This document shows positions 35,089-43,323 of a stretch of DNA of 51,515 bases, piece after piece. The translations under genes were made by a program, and so were the position numbers. The stretch is from an uncultured Lachnospiraceae bacterium. Lineage in GTDB: Bacteria > Bacillota > Clostridia > Lachnospirales > Lachnospiraceae. The DNA is taken from NCBI GenBank assembly GCA_946538525.1, contig CAMNGU010000006.1:1-51515 (forward strand), written 5' to 3'. Positions within the stretch are counted from its first letter, which is position 1; each line of letters opens with the position of its first letter. The notes beneath the pieces were generated by a model that did not search any database, had not been told where the DNA came from, and was given only the letters and a program-made list of their open reading frames with translations.

Positions 35089-35107
35089 ATTGTCTCATCT
35101 CCTGTTT

Positions 35108-35137
35108 CGTAACACTTTTGTAATGGGGTCAGGCACC
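35108..35137 (-). repeat. REP-like motif supplying the esterase stop codon
   Basis: Full consensus copy. TGA in GGTGCCTGACCCC ends the frame at 35129, so the C-terminal Gly-Ala is repeat-encoded. Confidence 0.95.
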
Positions 35138-35779
35138 AGCACGAAGGCACCACGCAAACCCCTTGGCCATCCTCAGATCTGGCTCCTTAAAATGATTCCC
35201 CTCATTCCATTCAAGCGTAACATCAACATCCGCCTTCAGCCTGTCATATATATAGCGAACGGCATCCCCCACCTGGCTCATAACCGGATTCCTGGTCTTC
35301 TCTTCCTTCTTCCCCAGGCTCAGATAAACTCTATCTGTCAAAATGTCCCCGCCAGCCACATACTCCGTAAATCCCGGAAACCACACGGAAGGCGAAGCTG
35401 CCGCACAACCCGAAAATGAGTCCGTCTGATATACACTCCAGAGTGCAAATAACCCAGCCAGTGAGTATCCACCTATAATCAACCTTAGTGCGTCCCCAAA
35501 ACGACTCTTCAGGGGCTCTATCACTTCTGAAGAAACATAGCCAAATGTTTTCTCAGCCTGTCCTCCAAAACCTTCATCCCCGAACACCGCTGGTGCTTCC
35601 CATGGAGAAAGATCATCATTCCAGTCATCCACTTTCACTGCTATGAGATGAAAATCCGAGGTACCGCTCAGCTCCTGAATCAGCCTTATCTCATTGTCTA
35701 AAACACGCAAATCGTGCTCATAAACCATCTGTATGAGCACGGTCTTAGAATCTTCATTTCCGAAATGAAATATCTGCAT
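35129..35779 (-). CDS. Alpha/beta-hydrolase (esterase-like)
   Basis: A 216-residue hydrolase related to esterase D/IroE-type enzymes. The nucleophile elbow is GYSLAG (Ser near residue 109), preceded by LRLIIGG. AAASPSVWFPGF follows, and the catalytic His is likely in EGNHF near the end. No signal peptide is seen, so it is cytoplasmic. The stop codon comes from the REP-like motif. Substrate unknown. Confidence 0.75.
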   Translation of the reverse strand: MQIFHFGNEDSKTVLIQMVYEHDLRVLDNEIRLIQELSGTSDFHLIAVKVDDWNDDLSPWEAPAVFGDEGFGGQAEKTFGYVSSEVIEPLKSRFGDALRLIIGGYSLAGLFALWSVYQTDSFSGCAAASPSVWFPGFTEYVAGGDILTDRVYLSLGKKEEKTRNPVMSQVGDAVRYIYDRLKADVDVTLEWNEGNHFKEPDLRMAKGFAWCLRAGA

Positions 35780-35800
35780 TTAATTCCACTCCCAACATTT

Positions 35801-35830
35801 CGTAACACTTTTGTAATGGGGTCAGGCACC
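35801..35830 (-). repeat. REP-like motif between nuclease and esterase genes
   Basis: Full consensus copy, 36 bases after the nuclease stop and 21 bases before the esterase start. Confidence 0.95.
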
Positions 35831-35866
35831 TAGCACCAGCGACACCAGCAGCAACGCAAAAACAGC

Positions 35867-36892
35867 CTAGGCCTTTATTTTTTTTACCAGAGTCTGAAAA
35901 TCCAGGATTGTGTTTTTTAGTTCCCGTGTCACATCGCCAAGTTGCTCGGTATATGAAATACGCTTGGCATAGTCATTTGACGATCCCACGATTGCCCATT
36001 TCCAATCTTTTCGAGTCCTGGAAACAAATCTATTATCTAAACATTCACCACAAAACAGATTACGTATTTCTTTTCTTTTCTCAATCGGCAATGCATTATC
36101 AACCTTCTTGCCATTTTCATCTATCTTACGCTCACCAGCTCTGATTAGAAGGGAAAAACTCTCTGCCTCTATTCTTCCAATGATTTCCATGGAACAAAAT
36201 ATTTTTCCGCTTGGATCAGTATATTCAATAATCACCGACGGATAACCATACCATCCTGGATAATTGACTTGAACACTTCTCAAATCGCCAGCCGCCGGAA
36301 GAAGCATTTTCCTAAAATATGTTCTGAATTCATAGTAATCCCACTCATTCATACTCTTTTCCGACACAGTGGAAACCATTTTATCGATTGCACGAACTCG
36401 AGCCAGATAATCATCAAGAATATCACTTCCTGTTTCGTTAAAACCTTCCAGAAGCTTTACTATATCTTTGATAAAATAATACTTCCATTTAGGGTTGCAC
36501 TCCTCGCAAGCTTTAATATCATCAGAATCTTCATCATCCGTTTTGTAATAAATGCGATTGATTACATCCACATTTCCGATTTTCTTCAGTTCCTCATTGT
36601 ATTTCTGCAACTGATTATCGTGTTCGCGTGAATGGGTTTTGTCTTCGATCACCGTAAGATATCTCTTGCCGTTATAGCTGAATCGGACAATGATATCCAT
36701 CTTTTTATACTGTTTATCCACCTTTATATTGGTAGCATCGCCTGGTTTCATATCCAGATCGTTGAATTCGTTGAGCAAATGATATGCCACGTCGCAAACC
36801 TTTGGCTTTTCACAATCATAGTTCCAAAAAAGCCAAGTAAGTAAGGCGTCCTGCGCCAATTCTCTAGTTGCATAATCAAACAGATTCTTCAT
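35867..36892 (-). CDS. PD-(D/E)XK nuclease superfamily protein
   Basis: A 341-residue protein with a PD-(D/E)XK core near the N-terminus: Glu11 in the first helix, Asp66 in KKMDIIVRF, Glu83 and Lys85 in TVIEDKTHS, and Gln94 in DNQLQKY. This resembles the PDDEXK_4 group of stand-alone nucleases. The C-terminal ~200 residues contain a domain with FLSRTRKDW-like positioning but are not recognised. It lies downstream of the helicase-nuclease gene, separated by a REP-like motif, and may be part of a defence set. Confidence 0.78.
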   Translation of the reverse strand: MKNLFDYATRELAQDALLTWLFWNYDCEKPKVCDVAYHLLNEFNDLDMKPGDATNIKVDKQYKKMDIIVRFSYNGKRYLTVIEDKTHSREHDNQLQKYNEELKKIGNVDVINRIYYKTDDEDSDDIKACEECNPKWKYYFIKDIVKLLEGFNETGSDILDDYLARVRAIDKMVSTVSEKSMNEWDYYEFRTYFRKMLLPAAGDLRSVQVNYPGWYGYPSVIIEYTDPSGKIFCSMEIIGRIEAESFSLLIRAGERKIDENGKKVDNALPIEKRKEIRNLFCGECLDNRFVSRTRKDWKWAIVGSSNDYAKRISYTEQLGDVTRELKNTILDFQTLVKKIKA

Positions 36893-36919
36893 ATCTTCTC
36901 CTTATGAAGTTTACACTTT

Positions 36920-36948
36920 GTAACACTTTTGTAATGGGGTCAGGCACC
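36920..36948 (-). repeat. REP-like motif between helicase and nuclease genes
   Basis: Full core copy, 32 bases after the helicase stop and 27 bases before the nuclease start. Confidence 0.95.
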
Positions 36949-36980
36949 TAGCCAACACCGCCACCACCACCACACCGTAA

Positions 36981-39677
36981 TCATTCTGGTCGTTGGGCGT
37001 ATTTCATCAAGTACTTCCGGAGGCTTTCATCGGAGGCATAGATGTAGCATTTCTTCAAACCTCGGGTTAGTAGCACTCGGTATTTCTTCTTGAGGGTGCT
37101 TAGTTGTTTATCGACTTCCGGATAGAAGTACTCCATCTTCACGAAGCATTCGTCAAAGTCTACAAAGTCTTCCTCGTCGTAGAAGTCGTATGGGCTGGCC
37201 AATTCTCTCACGTAAGCTGCAAGTTCGTACCATTTGCAGTTTTTCCATCTAGTATTAAAAATGTCATACCTTTCGCCAAATCGGGCGGTTATTTCTGCCC
37301 TGGTATTTTTATCAAGCTTACTCTGCCACAACAGGTCCTCGTCAAGAGTCAGTCTATTATCTTCCACACGAAGCCTTCCGTCTATTATTACCAGCGCGGA
37401 TTTATATTCAAGCCCCTGAACCTGATAGGCCCGCCCTATTATCTTCTTCCTGACGCCTTCACTTTCTATAAATGGATTAACAATTCCATTAATTTTGGCA
37501 AATGAGTATTCTCCATCGACATCTCTAAAAATGTCATTTATCTCCTGCTCATCTGCTTCACTAAGGCACATCAGAGCGTCCTTATCATCCACTGGATCAC
37601 CTAAATCTTCAGATAATAATTCAATCAAACGGTCTCTATCTATTATCTCTGCATCAAAATCCAGATCACTGAGATATATACTGTCATCCGAAGAGTCCTG
37701 ACCTATTACAAAGCAACTGCTACTTGGAGTATCCAGCTGTAAGACACTATCCACCCAGGAAATGTACCCTTCCTGAAAATTACATCTGAACTGCGACCAG
37801 AGCTGCCTCTCAGTCACATTTCCATATTGCTCAGTCAAATTCTCACAACAGGTGACGCCTCTGTCACGGGAATCTATATCCTGAAGCCTATCAATAAGTA
37901 GTACAGTGCCTCTCGCCTTGTCCAGTATCTGGTCTAATTCTTCATCTGTTCCATCAAATCTATGAAACTCGTCAAAAAGTACAAGGTCGTAACTTTCATC
38001 CTCTTTAATGAAATTAGAATAATGTCTGACACAACAATAATTCATCCATTTTTTAATGGTTTCAGGAAGCTTTGTTTCATACATATCGATACAGTGCTGC
38101 CAATAGTCCAGGTCATCAAGAATCCCTTCAAGAAGACCAATCAGAGGATAGTCCGGATCAAGAATAAATTCGTCATTTTCAGGGTTAAAATGTCCAGCCT
38201 GTAACTGATCCAAATTATACATTATCAGAGGTATATTATTTTTTATTGCCCGTACCGTTTCTTCTACAATCTTTCTTTCTCTACTTCCTCTGATAGTTTC
38301 AGGCATTTCATTTATCTCAGCAATTTTACTACTTACCTTATCTCTGAGCGAACTGATAATACTACTTGTAACTACCCTTCCTCTCTCTCCCATGGCAAAG
38401 GTGCTAGCAATCATATCAGAGTAAAATGATTCATCACCATTTTCAAAATTAAATGAGTCTCTAGTTAATCTACTAATAAGTTCCGAGGTAAATAATGCAT
38501 TTCTGGGAGCAGTCCCATGATAGACAAATGCAACTTTCTTCTCATGCTGAATAGCATACCTGATTAGATAAGCCACCAGTACTGTTTTCCCACTACCAGA
38601 TGCGCCATTTATTATCTCTATATAATCTCCCCCGGAGTTGATCTTTTTAATGATTTCATTATAAGCATATTTCTGATCAGGTCTTAAAGTTTTAGTACTA
38701 CCGAGTTCAGTGTCCAAAGTATTGAACATTATTTCAGCTATTTCTCCAATGTATAGCACACTTGTATGTTGCTTAAGTCTTTTAATTATATCTTTTGCCT
38801 CATTCTCAGAGTCAGTGAATAAATCATTTAAGAAACAGCCAAATGAAGATTCACGCAGGAACATTTTCACTTCCCAATCGTCTTCAATTATATTTTCATC
38901 TTCATTTGCAGTACATACTAATGCATCATTTTCATCCAAATTAAGGTCTATATTTTCCGTAACATTTTCCGGAAGTTCACCAAGATCACCCCTTGACAAA
39001 TTGTGTAAATAAACGCATGGGATTATCTCTATCCCGGCAGTTTCAGCTTTATCTTTAAGAAGGGATGCATAACTGACAACCTGGCTTACCGGATCATATA
39101 GTTTTATTTCTTCTCTTACAATGTATTCTCGGCTCCATTGTTTTAGTTCAACAACAATAATTATAGGATGTCCATCATCTCCAAAACCTGCGATTATCAT
39201 ATCCGCTCTCACATGGGAGTCAGAAGTCTCATCCGTATAGCTTTCCAATCCTATAACTAAATTGTCCGTTTCGATACATTTGACAACATCATGCATATAT
39301 ACGCCCACAGACTGGCACCATGCATGAAGCTCTGATATTTTAACAGAGCCTATCCGATCATTTTTATCTGGTACCTTCCAGCTCGCCAAATTCACATTAT
39401 TTACCAGCCAGGCGGTGAGATCAGACACAGCAAGACATTCCTTACATCTCCAATATCTATCCTCGTCATTAAGATCAAATTCACAGTCCCTATACTTATA
39501 GCATCCCGAACATCTGTGATTATTTCGCTCACACCCTCTGGTTCTACCATAGAATGACCTCTCAGGATTTTTCACCAACTGGTAGCCATCATTACCGTTA
39601 AGTCTCTGCTCAACTCTATAATTAATACGTTCAGAATCTCCTAGAAATTCTTTCTTTGTTCTAAGATATGGAAACAT
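36981..39677 (-). CDS. Zn-finger / nuclease / DUF2075-like helicase
   Basis: An 898-residue multidomain protein. Residues ~49-85 hold four or more Cys pairs (CSGC, CEF, CKEC), a zinc finger. Residues ~155-205 form a PD-(D/E)XK-type core with Asp159 (VRADMIIAG) and Glu177-Lys179 (IVVELKQW). From ~330 the helicase part has the Q-like LRPDQKYAYNEI, Walker A NGASGSGKT (357-365), Walker B LVLFDEFHRF (~566), QVQGLEYKSALVII (~765) and YRVLLTRGLKKCYIY (~870), the pattern of DUF2075/superfamily I helicases. Nuclease-helicase fusions of this kind often act in anti-phage defence; here that is inference. Start after an AGAAGAGG site. Confidence 0.82.
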   Translation of the reverse strand: MFPYLRTKKEFLGDSERINYRVEQRLNGNDGYQLVKNPERSFYGRTRGCERNNHRCSGCYKYRDCEFDLNDEDRYWRCKECLAVSDLTAWLVNNVNLASWKVPDKNDRIGSVKISELHAWCQSVGVYMHDVVKCIETDNLVIGLESYTDETSDSHVRADMIIAGFGDDGHPIIIVVELKQWSREYIVREEIKLYDPVSQVVSYASLLKDKAETAGIEIIPCVYLHNLSRGDLGELPENVTENIDLNLDENDALVCTANEDENIIEDDWEVKMFLRESSFGCFLNDLFTDSENEAKDIIKRLKQHTSVLYIGEIAEIMFNTLDTELGSTKTLRPDQKYAYNEIIKKINSGGDYIEIINGASGSGKTVLVAYLIRYAIQHEKKVAFVYHGTAPRNALFTSELISRLTRDSFNFENGDESFYSDMIASTFAMGERGRVVTSSIISSLRDKVSSKIAEINEMPETIRGSRERKIVEETVRAIKNNIPLIMYNLDQLQAGHFNPENDEFILDPDYPLIGLLEGILDDLDYWQHCIDMYETKLPETIKKWMNYCCVRHYSNFIKEDESYDLVLFDEFHRFDGTDEELDQILDKARGTVLLIDRLQDIDSRDRGVTCCENLTEQYGNVTERQLWSQFRCNFQEGYISWVDSVLQLDTPSSSCFVIGQDSSDDSIYLSDLDFDAEIIDRDRLIELLSEDLGDPVDDKDALMCLSEADEQEINDIFRDVDGEYSFAKINGIVNPFIESEGVRKKIIGRAYQVQGLEYKSALVIIDGRLRVEDNRLTLDEDLLWQSKLDKNTRAEITARFGERYDIFNTRWKNCKWYELAAYVRELASPYDFYDEEDFVDFDECFVKMEYFYPEVDKQLSTLKKKYRVLLTRGLKKCYIYASDESLRKYLMKYAQRPE

Positions 39678-39692
39678 CCTCTTCTCCTATTT

Positions 39693-39722
39693 CGTAACAC
39701 TTTTGTAATGGGGTCAGGCACC
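39693..39722 (-). repeat. REP-like motif between XRE regulator and helicase
   Basis: Full consensus copy, 5 bases after the XRE stop and 15 bases before the helicase start. Confidence 0.95.
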
Positions 39723-39727
39723 TAGCA

Positions 39728-40084
39728 TCAGGATTCTTCATTCATCTCCGATAATGCATAAGCATAGCCAAGTAGTCTTGCTCTAAAATCTCGGGGCAAT
39801 TTATTATAATCCATAACTAATTTACCAAGCTCCGTATCCTTATCTATAACAATTAATTTTGACTCATTTCCACGATTCCCTTCTCTATCTATTCCAGAAA
39901 GAAGCCAAACTGGGGTAACTTCAAGCACCTGACATATGATCAAAATCTTATCTGTTGTCGGGTTGGTTTTCTTAGTCTTCCACTCACTTATGGCGCTTTG
40001 CGAAATACCTGTTTTTTCAGAAAATTCCTTTTGTGACATATGCAATTCTTCTAAACGCATGAAAATTCTTTCTCTAACTGTCAT
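39728..40084 (-). CDS. XRE-family transcriptional regulator
   Basis: A 118-residue protein. Residues 5-62 are a helix-turn-helix of the Cro/C1 type (MSQKEFSEKTGISQSAISEW, then NPTTDKILIICQVLEVTP). The C-terminal ~45 residues are helical with a conserved-looking DYNKLPRDFRARLLGYA. It lies upstream of the helicase on the same strand, and an inverted repeat ATTGAA-N4-TTCAAT sits 21 bases ahead of its start, suggesting self-control. It may govern the helicase-nuclease genes. Confidence 0.9.
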   Translation of the reverse strand: MTVRERIFMRLEELHMSQKEFSEKTGISQSAISEWKTKKTNPTTDKILIICQVLEVTPVWLLSGIDREGNRGNESKLIVIDKDTELGKLVMDYNKLPRDFRARLLGYAYALSEMNEES

Positions 40085-40104
40085 AACGATTTCTCCATAA
40101 CTAT

Positions 40105-40120
40105 ATTGAAAATATTCAAT
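40105..40120. promoter_or_regulatory. Inverted repeat ATTGAA-N4-TTCAAT
   Basis: Perfect 6-base arms just upstream of the XRE start, with related TATTCAAT/ATTGTCGAAT sequence near 40473-40493. This is the usual form of an operator for small Cro/C1 regulators. Confidence 0.5.
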
Positions 40121-40178
40121 GTATGTGATAGATTATTTATAGAAGGTACTACCGGCAGACGGTTAGTCCTTGTGTGTG

Positions 40179-40219
40179 AAAAAAATAGCCGCACAATTGG
40201 ACTTGGGGCGGCTATTTTT
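40179..40219. terminator. Hairpin AAAAATAGCCGC / GCGGCTATTTTT
   Basis: Perfect 12-base arms flanked by A and T runs, so usable in both directions. It directly follows, and overlaps, the stop of the toxin-like gene. Confidence 0.8.
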
Positions 40220-40316
40220 GTGTCTTATTATTATCTTTACGACCGATGGCGTATCCAATGCTAAAGCATGCAATTCCAAAACTCAGAACAGCAAGTAAGC
40301 TTTCAATAGTCAACAT
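40212..40316 (-). CDS. Hydrophobic mini-protein, probable type I toxin (holin-like)
   Basis: A 34-residue frame reading MLTIESLLAVLSFGIACFSI and ending in a charged GRKDNNKTQK tail: one membrane helix plus a basic end, the form of TxpA/holin-like type I toxins. A very strong AGAAAGGAGGGC site lies six bases upstream. A bidirectional terminator covers its stop, and long inverted arms at 40145 and 40409 could pair the mRNA ends, a control feature known in type I toxin mRNAs. An antisense RNA is expected but its promoter was not located. Confidence 0.65.
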   Translation of the reverse strand: MLTIESLLAVLSFGIACFSIGYAIGRKDNNKTQK

Positions 40317-40547
40317 AGCAAAGCCCTCCTTTCTAACACAAGTCTTCCGAAGAAGAAACAACTAATTACATGTGTTTAAATACTTAGAGGGGCACTGTCC
40401 CTCCGAAGAAGGACTAACCGCCTACCGTTACTGGTAGTACCCATAACTAAAGAATACCATCTATACTACCAATATTCAATACGCATTGTCGAATTATTTC
40501 GTTTTTACGAACCCATTCATAATAAGACTCCAACCACCAAACCATTT

Positions 40548-40577
40548 CGTAACACTTTTGTAATGGGGTCAGGCACC
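40548..40577 (-). repeat. REP-like motif 3 bases after the second nuclease stop
   Basis: Full consensus copy in the common orientation. Confidence 0.95.
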
Positions 40578-40580
40578 CTA

Positions 40581-41864
40581 TCAATATTTATTTTCTTGAT
40601 ATATTTCATCATATTTTTTCTTGGCTAATAATAGATCCTTCTTCAACTGCTCATATAATTCTTCAAAACTAATTCCATTATTATTTTTCTGTTTTGCTTT
40701 AAACAACCTCTTCCATTGATATAAAAACATATATTTACTTTCTTTTCCAGCTACCTCTCTTGTTGAGTAAACTCCATCAAAATTCGTACTATACTTACAA
40801 TATTGTTTTTCCATTCCTGTTTCATAAGGAACCGAATCCCAAATTATTTTCTTGCCTTCCTTTTCTCCGAACCATTTATATTTTATGGCGAAATCATTAA
40901 CCTCTTGCTCAGGTTCACTAGTAGATTTTCTCATCTCAAAAAATCTTCTAAATTGCTCTCCTTCAATCTGTATACCTATAGAAAAATAATGATCATTCGT
41001 TCTATCATTAGATAACTCTCTCGTATCAAAGCGAAAATCAAGTACTGCTTTTTTGTTGCTAAAACCCATACTCATACTCAAACCATTAAGTATATCTTTA
41101 TCTTCTTCTGAAAATCTATTTTTGAAATATGACATAAATCTATCAGCAGACAGTTTAGAACAAATATCATTCAAACCAAATTTTTCGATTTCCGGATCAA
41201 AGTATAACCTATATATATCTTTAGCATTATCTCCATTGTCCATATCCCCTAAAATCCATAGAACATTTTTAGTATCCTCACAATAAGATTTAACTAATTC
41301 ATAATCAAATGGTTCTAAATTATCTTTCTCTTCATCTGCTATTTTACGAAAACTAGCTATTATCGTTTCATAATCCAAAAAATAATAATCTTCTCTATTG
41401 CCTGGAAGTTGAACTAATTTTGTATCCTCATTGACTATATCTGTTTTAAATGGAGCGCATAGTATTCCTTTATAAAACTTCATCTTACTTGGGAGAAGAT
41501 CATAATACATACATAATTGTTGCTTTGTCGGAACCGATTTAAATTTATTTTCAAGTACGATTGCTCTATCACCGGATAATTCAAACAAAATATCAATAGA
41601 TTTCTTGCCTTTTCCATAGTCCACAGAAACTTCATCCTTATTTTTACTAGTTTGTGATAATTTAAACTCTCTGGTCACTCCGTTATCTTTAGACTTAAGC
41701 TCAGAATAATCATCTCCAATAAAAGCCTTTGCAAATACAGGATATTTCCTAATTAATCCCGCCCAAAAGTTTGTATGGAATAACTCCATGGACCCCTGTG
41801 TCATAACATAAGACAAAGAGTTGCTCAGTTCATCTATTTTTTCTTTTCTAATATCAGATTCCAT
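40581..41864 (-). CDS. PD-(D/E)XK nuclease superfamily protein, PDDEXK_4-like
   Basis: A ~427-residue protein. The N-terminal ~125 residues carry the nuclease core: Glu27 in SMELFHTNFWAGL, Asp91 in KKSIDILFEL, Glu105 and Lys107 in AIVLENKFKS, and Gln115-Gln116 in TKQQLCMYY. This is the PDDEXK_4 pattern. The rest is unrecognised and AT-rich. The ATG at 41864 was chosen because GGAGAAAAA precedes it; 16 extra upstream codons have no site. It is the second nuclease of this type in the cluster, upstream of the toxin-like locus. Confidence 0.8.
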   Translation of the reverse strand: MESDIRKEKIDELSNSLSYVMTQGSMELFHTNFWAGLIRKYPVFAKAFIGDDYSELKSKDNGVTREFKLSQTSKNKDEVSVDYGKGKKSIDILFELSGDRAIVLENKFKSVPTKQQLCMYYDLLPSKMKFYKGILCAPFKTDIVNEDTKLVQLPGNREDYYFLDYETIIASFRKIADEEKDNLEPFDYELVKSYCEDTKNVLWILGDMDNGDNAKDIYRLYFDPEIEKFGLNDICSKLSADRFMSYFKNRFSEEDKDILNGLSMSMGFSNKKAVLDFRFDTRELSNDRTNDHYFSIGIQIEGEQFRRFFEMRKSTSEPEQEVNDFAIKYKWFGEKEGKKIIWDSVPYETGMEKQYCKYSTNFDGVYSTREVAGKESKYMFLYQWKRLFKAKQKNNNGISFEELYEQLKKDLLLAKKKYDEIYQENKY

Positions 41865-41933
41865 TTTTTCTCCTTTTTTTATATTTACATCTTTCCTATG
41901 CGTTTTCCACAAACACCATAATCCTTTAATTTT

Positions 41934-41963
41934 CGTAACACATTCGTAATGAGGTCAGTGACC
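41934..41963 (-). repeat. Degenerate REP-like motif
   Basis: CGTAACACATTCGTAATGAGG then TCAGTGACC; several changes from consensus, 20 bases downstream of the cell-wall-binding gene stop at 41984. Confidence 0.8.
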
Positions 41964-41983
41964 CCGTATTAGGCAACCCTGTA

Positions 41984-43147
41984 TTAGGCATTGGTGCAAT
42001 AGCCGTCTGAATCGAAGTAGTAATGGGTTCCGTCTATCCAGAGCCACTGATCAGTTGGGTACCAGCCTGAAGAATCCTCGTACCACCAACCTTTTTTATC
42101 ATTCAGCCAATGACCGCCACTATACTCTTCGTCCCAAGCGCCGTCATATCCTAACCAACATCCATCACGATACTCTCCATAATCCATATATCCCGAATCA
42201 GTAAAATAGTACCATTTACAATCTATTCTCACCCATTCATTTTGTGGATACCAACCGAGTGTATCAATTACATAGTCTCCATTTTCATCACTACGCCAAG
42301 CAAGATAACCTTTATATGTCTTTGTACCATCAGCATTAAAATAATATCCGCTATACCACTCATTATGATACTTAAATATATCTATCTTGCTTCCAACAGT
42401 AACCTTTGAGGAGGAAAGTTTCACATGAATAACCGGTCTGACACCAAGTTCATTTGTATCTCCCCAAAGAGATTTATTGATCATGGTAAATGAAATTACA
42501 GAATTTGTGCTGGAACTTGAATTATTCAGTCTAGCCCACCAATACATTCCAACATCTTCAAATTTGTCATACTGTCCAGTTACACCTCTTCCGTATCCTT
42601 TTGCTCCTCTACGCTTTATTGCATAAGCAGTCGGATATGCCCTAAGACATTCATCAACCAAAAATCCATACTTCTCATTTTCCAAATCCTCAGTAGAAAT
42701 GAGAAATACATTATCCCCATTTAATGAGCTTTGCGAAATAATGGCTTTCTTTTCTTCAGAATCAAAAGCAGCATTATAAAAATCCTTATTCAAAAAATCT
42801 CTGATTTGACATTCAGACCATTTTTGATATTCATTTACTTCATATCCATATTTACATACATCAAGAATTTTATCGGATATAAGATAAGCATCATCACCAT
42901 TTACTGACAGAACTCTCCACAAAATAGGCTGTTTACTATCTTTGTTATCTGCTACTCCATCACCATTTGTATCTTCCTGATAATAACTTCCAAAATACAC
43001 AGTATCCCATGCACCATTACTTTGAGGAGAACCGTTAATTTCAGATTTATCAGCAGCAAATGAAACATCCGGTGCATAAATCATCCCAAATGTCATTGCA
43101 ATTACCAGAAGAATCGAAAACCTCTTAAACATACTTTTAAAATGCAT
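41984..43147 (-). CDS. Secreted DUF6273-type protein with cell-wall-binding repeats
   Basis: A ~387-residue exported protein. Signal peptide: hydrophobic SILLVIAMTFGMIYAPDV with cleavage near SFAADKS. Residues ~45-250 match the DUF6273 pattern (VYFGSYYQ, PILWRVLSVNGDDAYLIS, WSECQIRDFLN, GVRPVIHVKL). The last ~120 residues are wall-binding repeats (WVRIDCKWYYFTDSGYMDY, GWWYEDSSGWYPTDQW). ATG at 43147 is preferred over GTG at 43153 by spacing to AAGGAGG. Its C-terminal repeats closely resemble those of the gene at 19003, suggesting duplication or recombination. Confidence 0.85.
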   Translation of the reverse strand: MHFKSMFKRFSILLVIAMTFGMIYAPDVSFAADKSEINGSPQSNGAWDTVYFGSYYQEDTNGDGVADNKDSKQPILWRVLSVNGDDAYLISDKILDVCKYGYEVNEYQKWSECQIRDFLNKDFYNAAFDSEEKKAIISQSSLNGDNVFLISTEDLENEKYGFLVDECLRAYPTAYAIKRRGAKGYGRGVTGQYDKFEDVGMYWWARLNNSSSSTNSVISFTMINKSLWGDTNELGVRPVIHVKLSSSKVTVGSKIDIFKYHNEWYSGYYFNADGTKTYKGYLAWRSDENGDYVIDTLGWYPQNEWVRIDCKWYYFTDSGYMDYGEYRDGCWLGYDGAWDEEYSGGHWLNDKKGWWYEDSSGWYPTDQWLWIDGTHYYFDSDGYCTNA

Positions 43148-43240
43148 ATTCACCCCTCCTTAACTACTCCTCATTCAACAATAGATAACATATTAATATT
43201 TTACTATATCGCCTGGACGCTATCAATAAAGACAAACTAA

Positions 43241-43270
43241 GAAAATGGAGTGAATTAACACTCCATTTTC
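43241..43270. terminator. Hairpin GAAAATGGAGTG / CACTCCATTTTC
   Basis: Perfect 12-base arms with a 6-base loop, between two secreted-protein genes. It takes the place of a REP-like motif at this junction. Confidence 0.7.
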
Positions 43271-43323
43271 CACATGAAAAAATAATATTACAACTGATTT
43301 AATAATCTAACATATATCAGTAA

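Larger units (their letters stand above)
40145..40442. repeat. Long-range inverted arms around the small toxin-like gene
   Basis: GGTACTACC and CGGTTAGTCCTT at 40145-40171 are mirrored as AAGGACTAACCG and GGTAGTACC at 40409-40442, about 240 bases apart, with short differences in the middle. The two ends of a minus-strand transcript could thus pair. The stretch 40085-40580 holds this, the toxin frame, a terminator, operator-like sequence and one REP-like motif. Confidence 0.8.
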
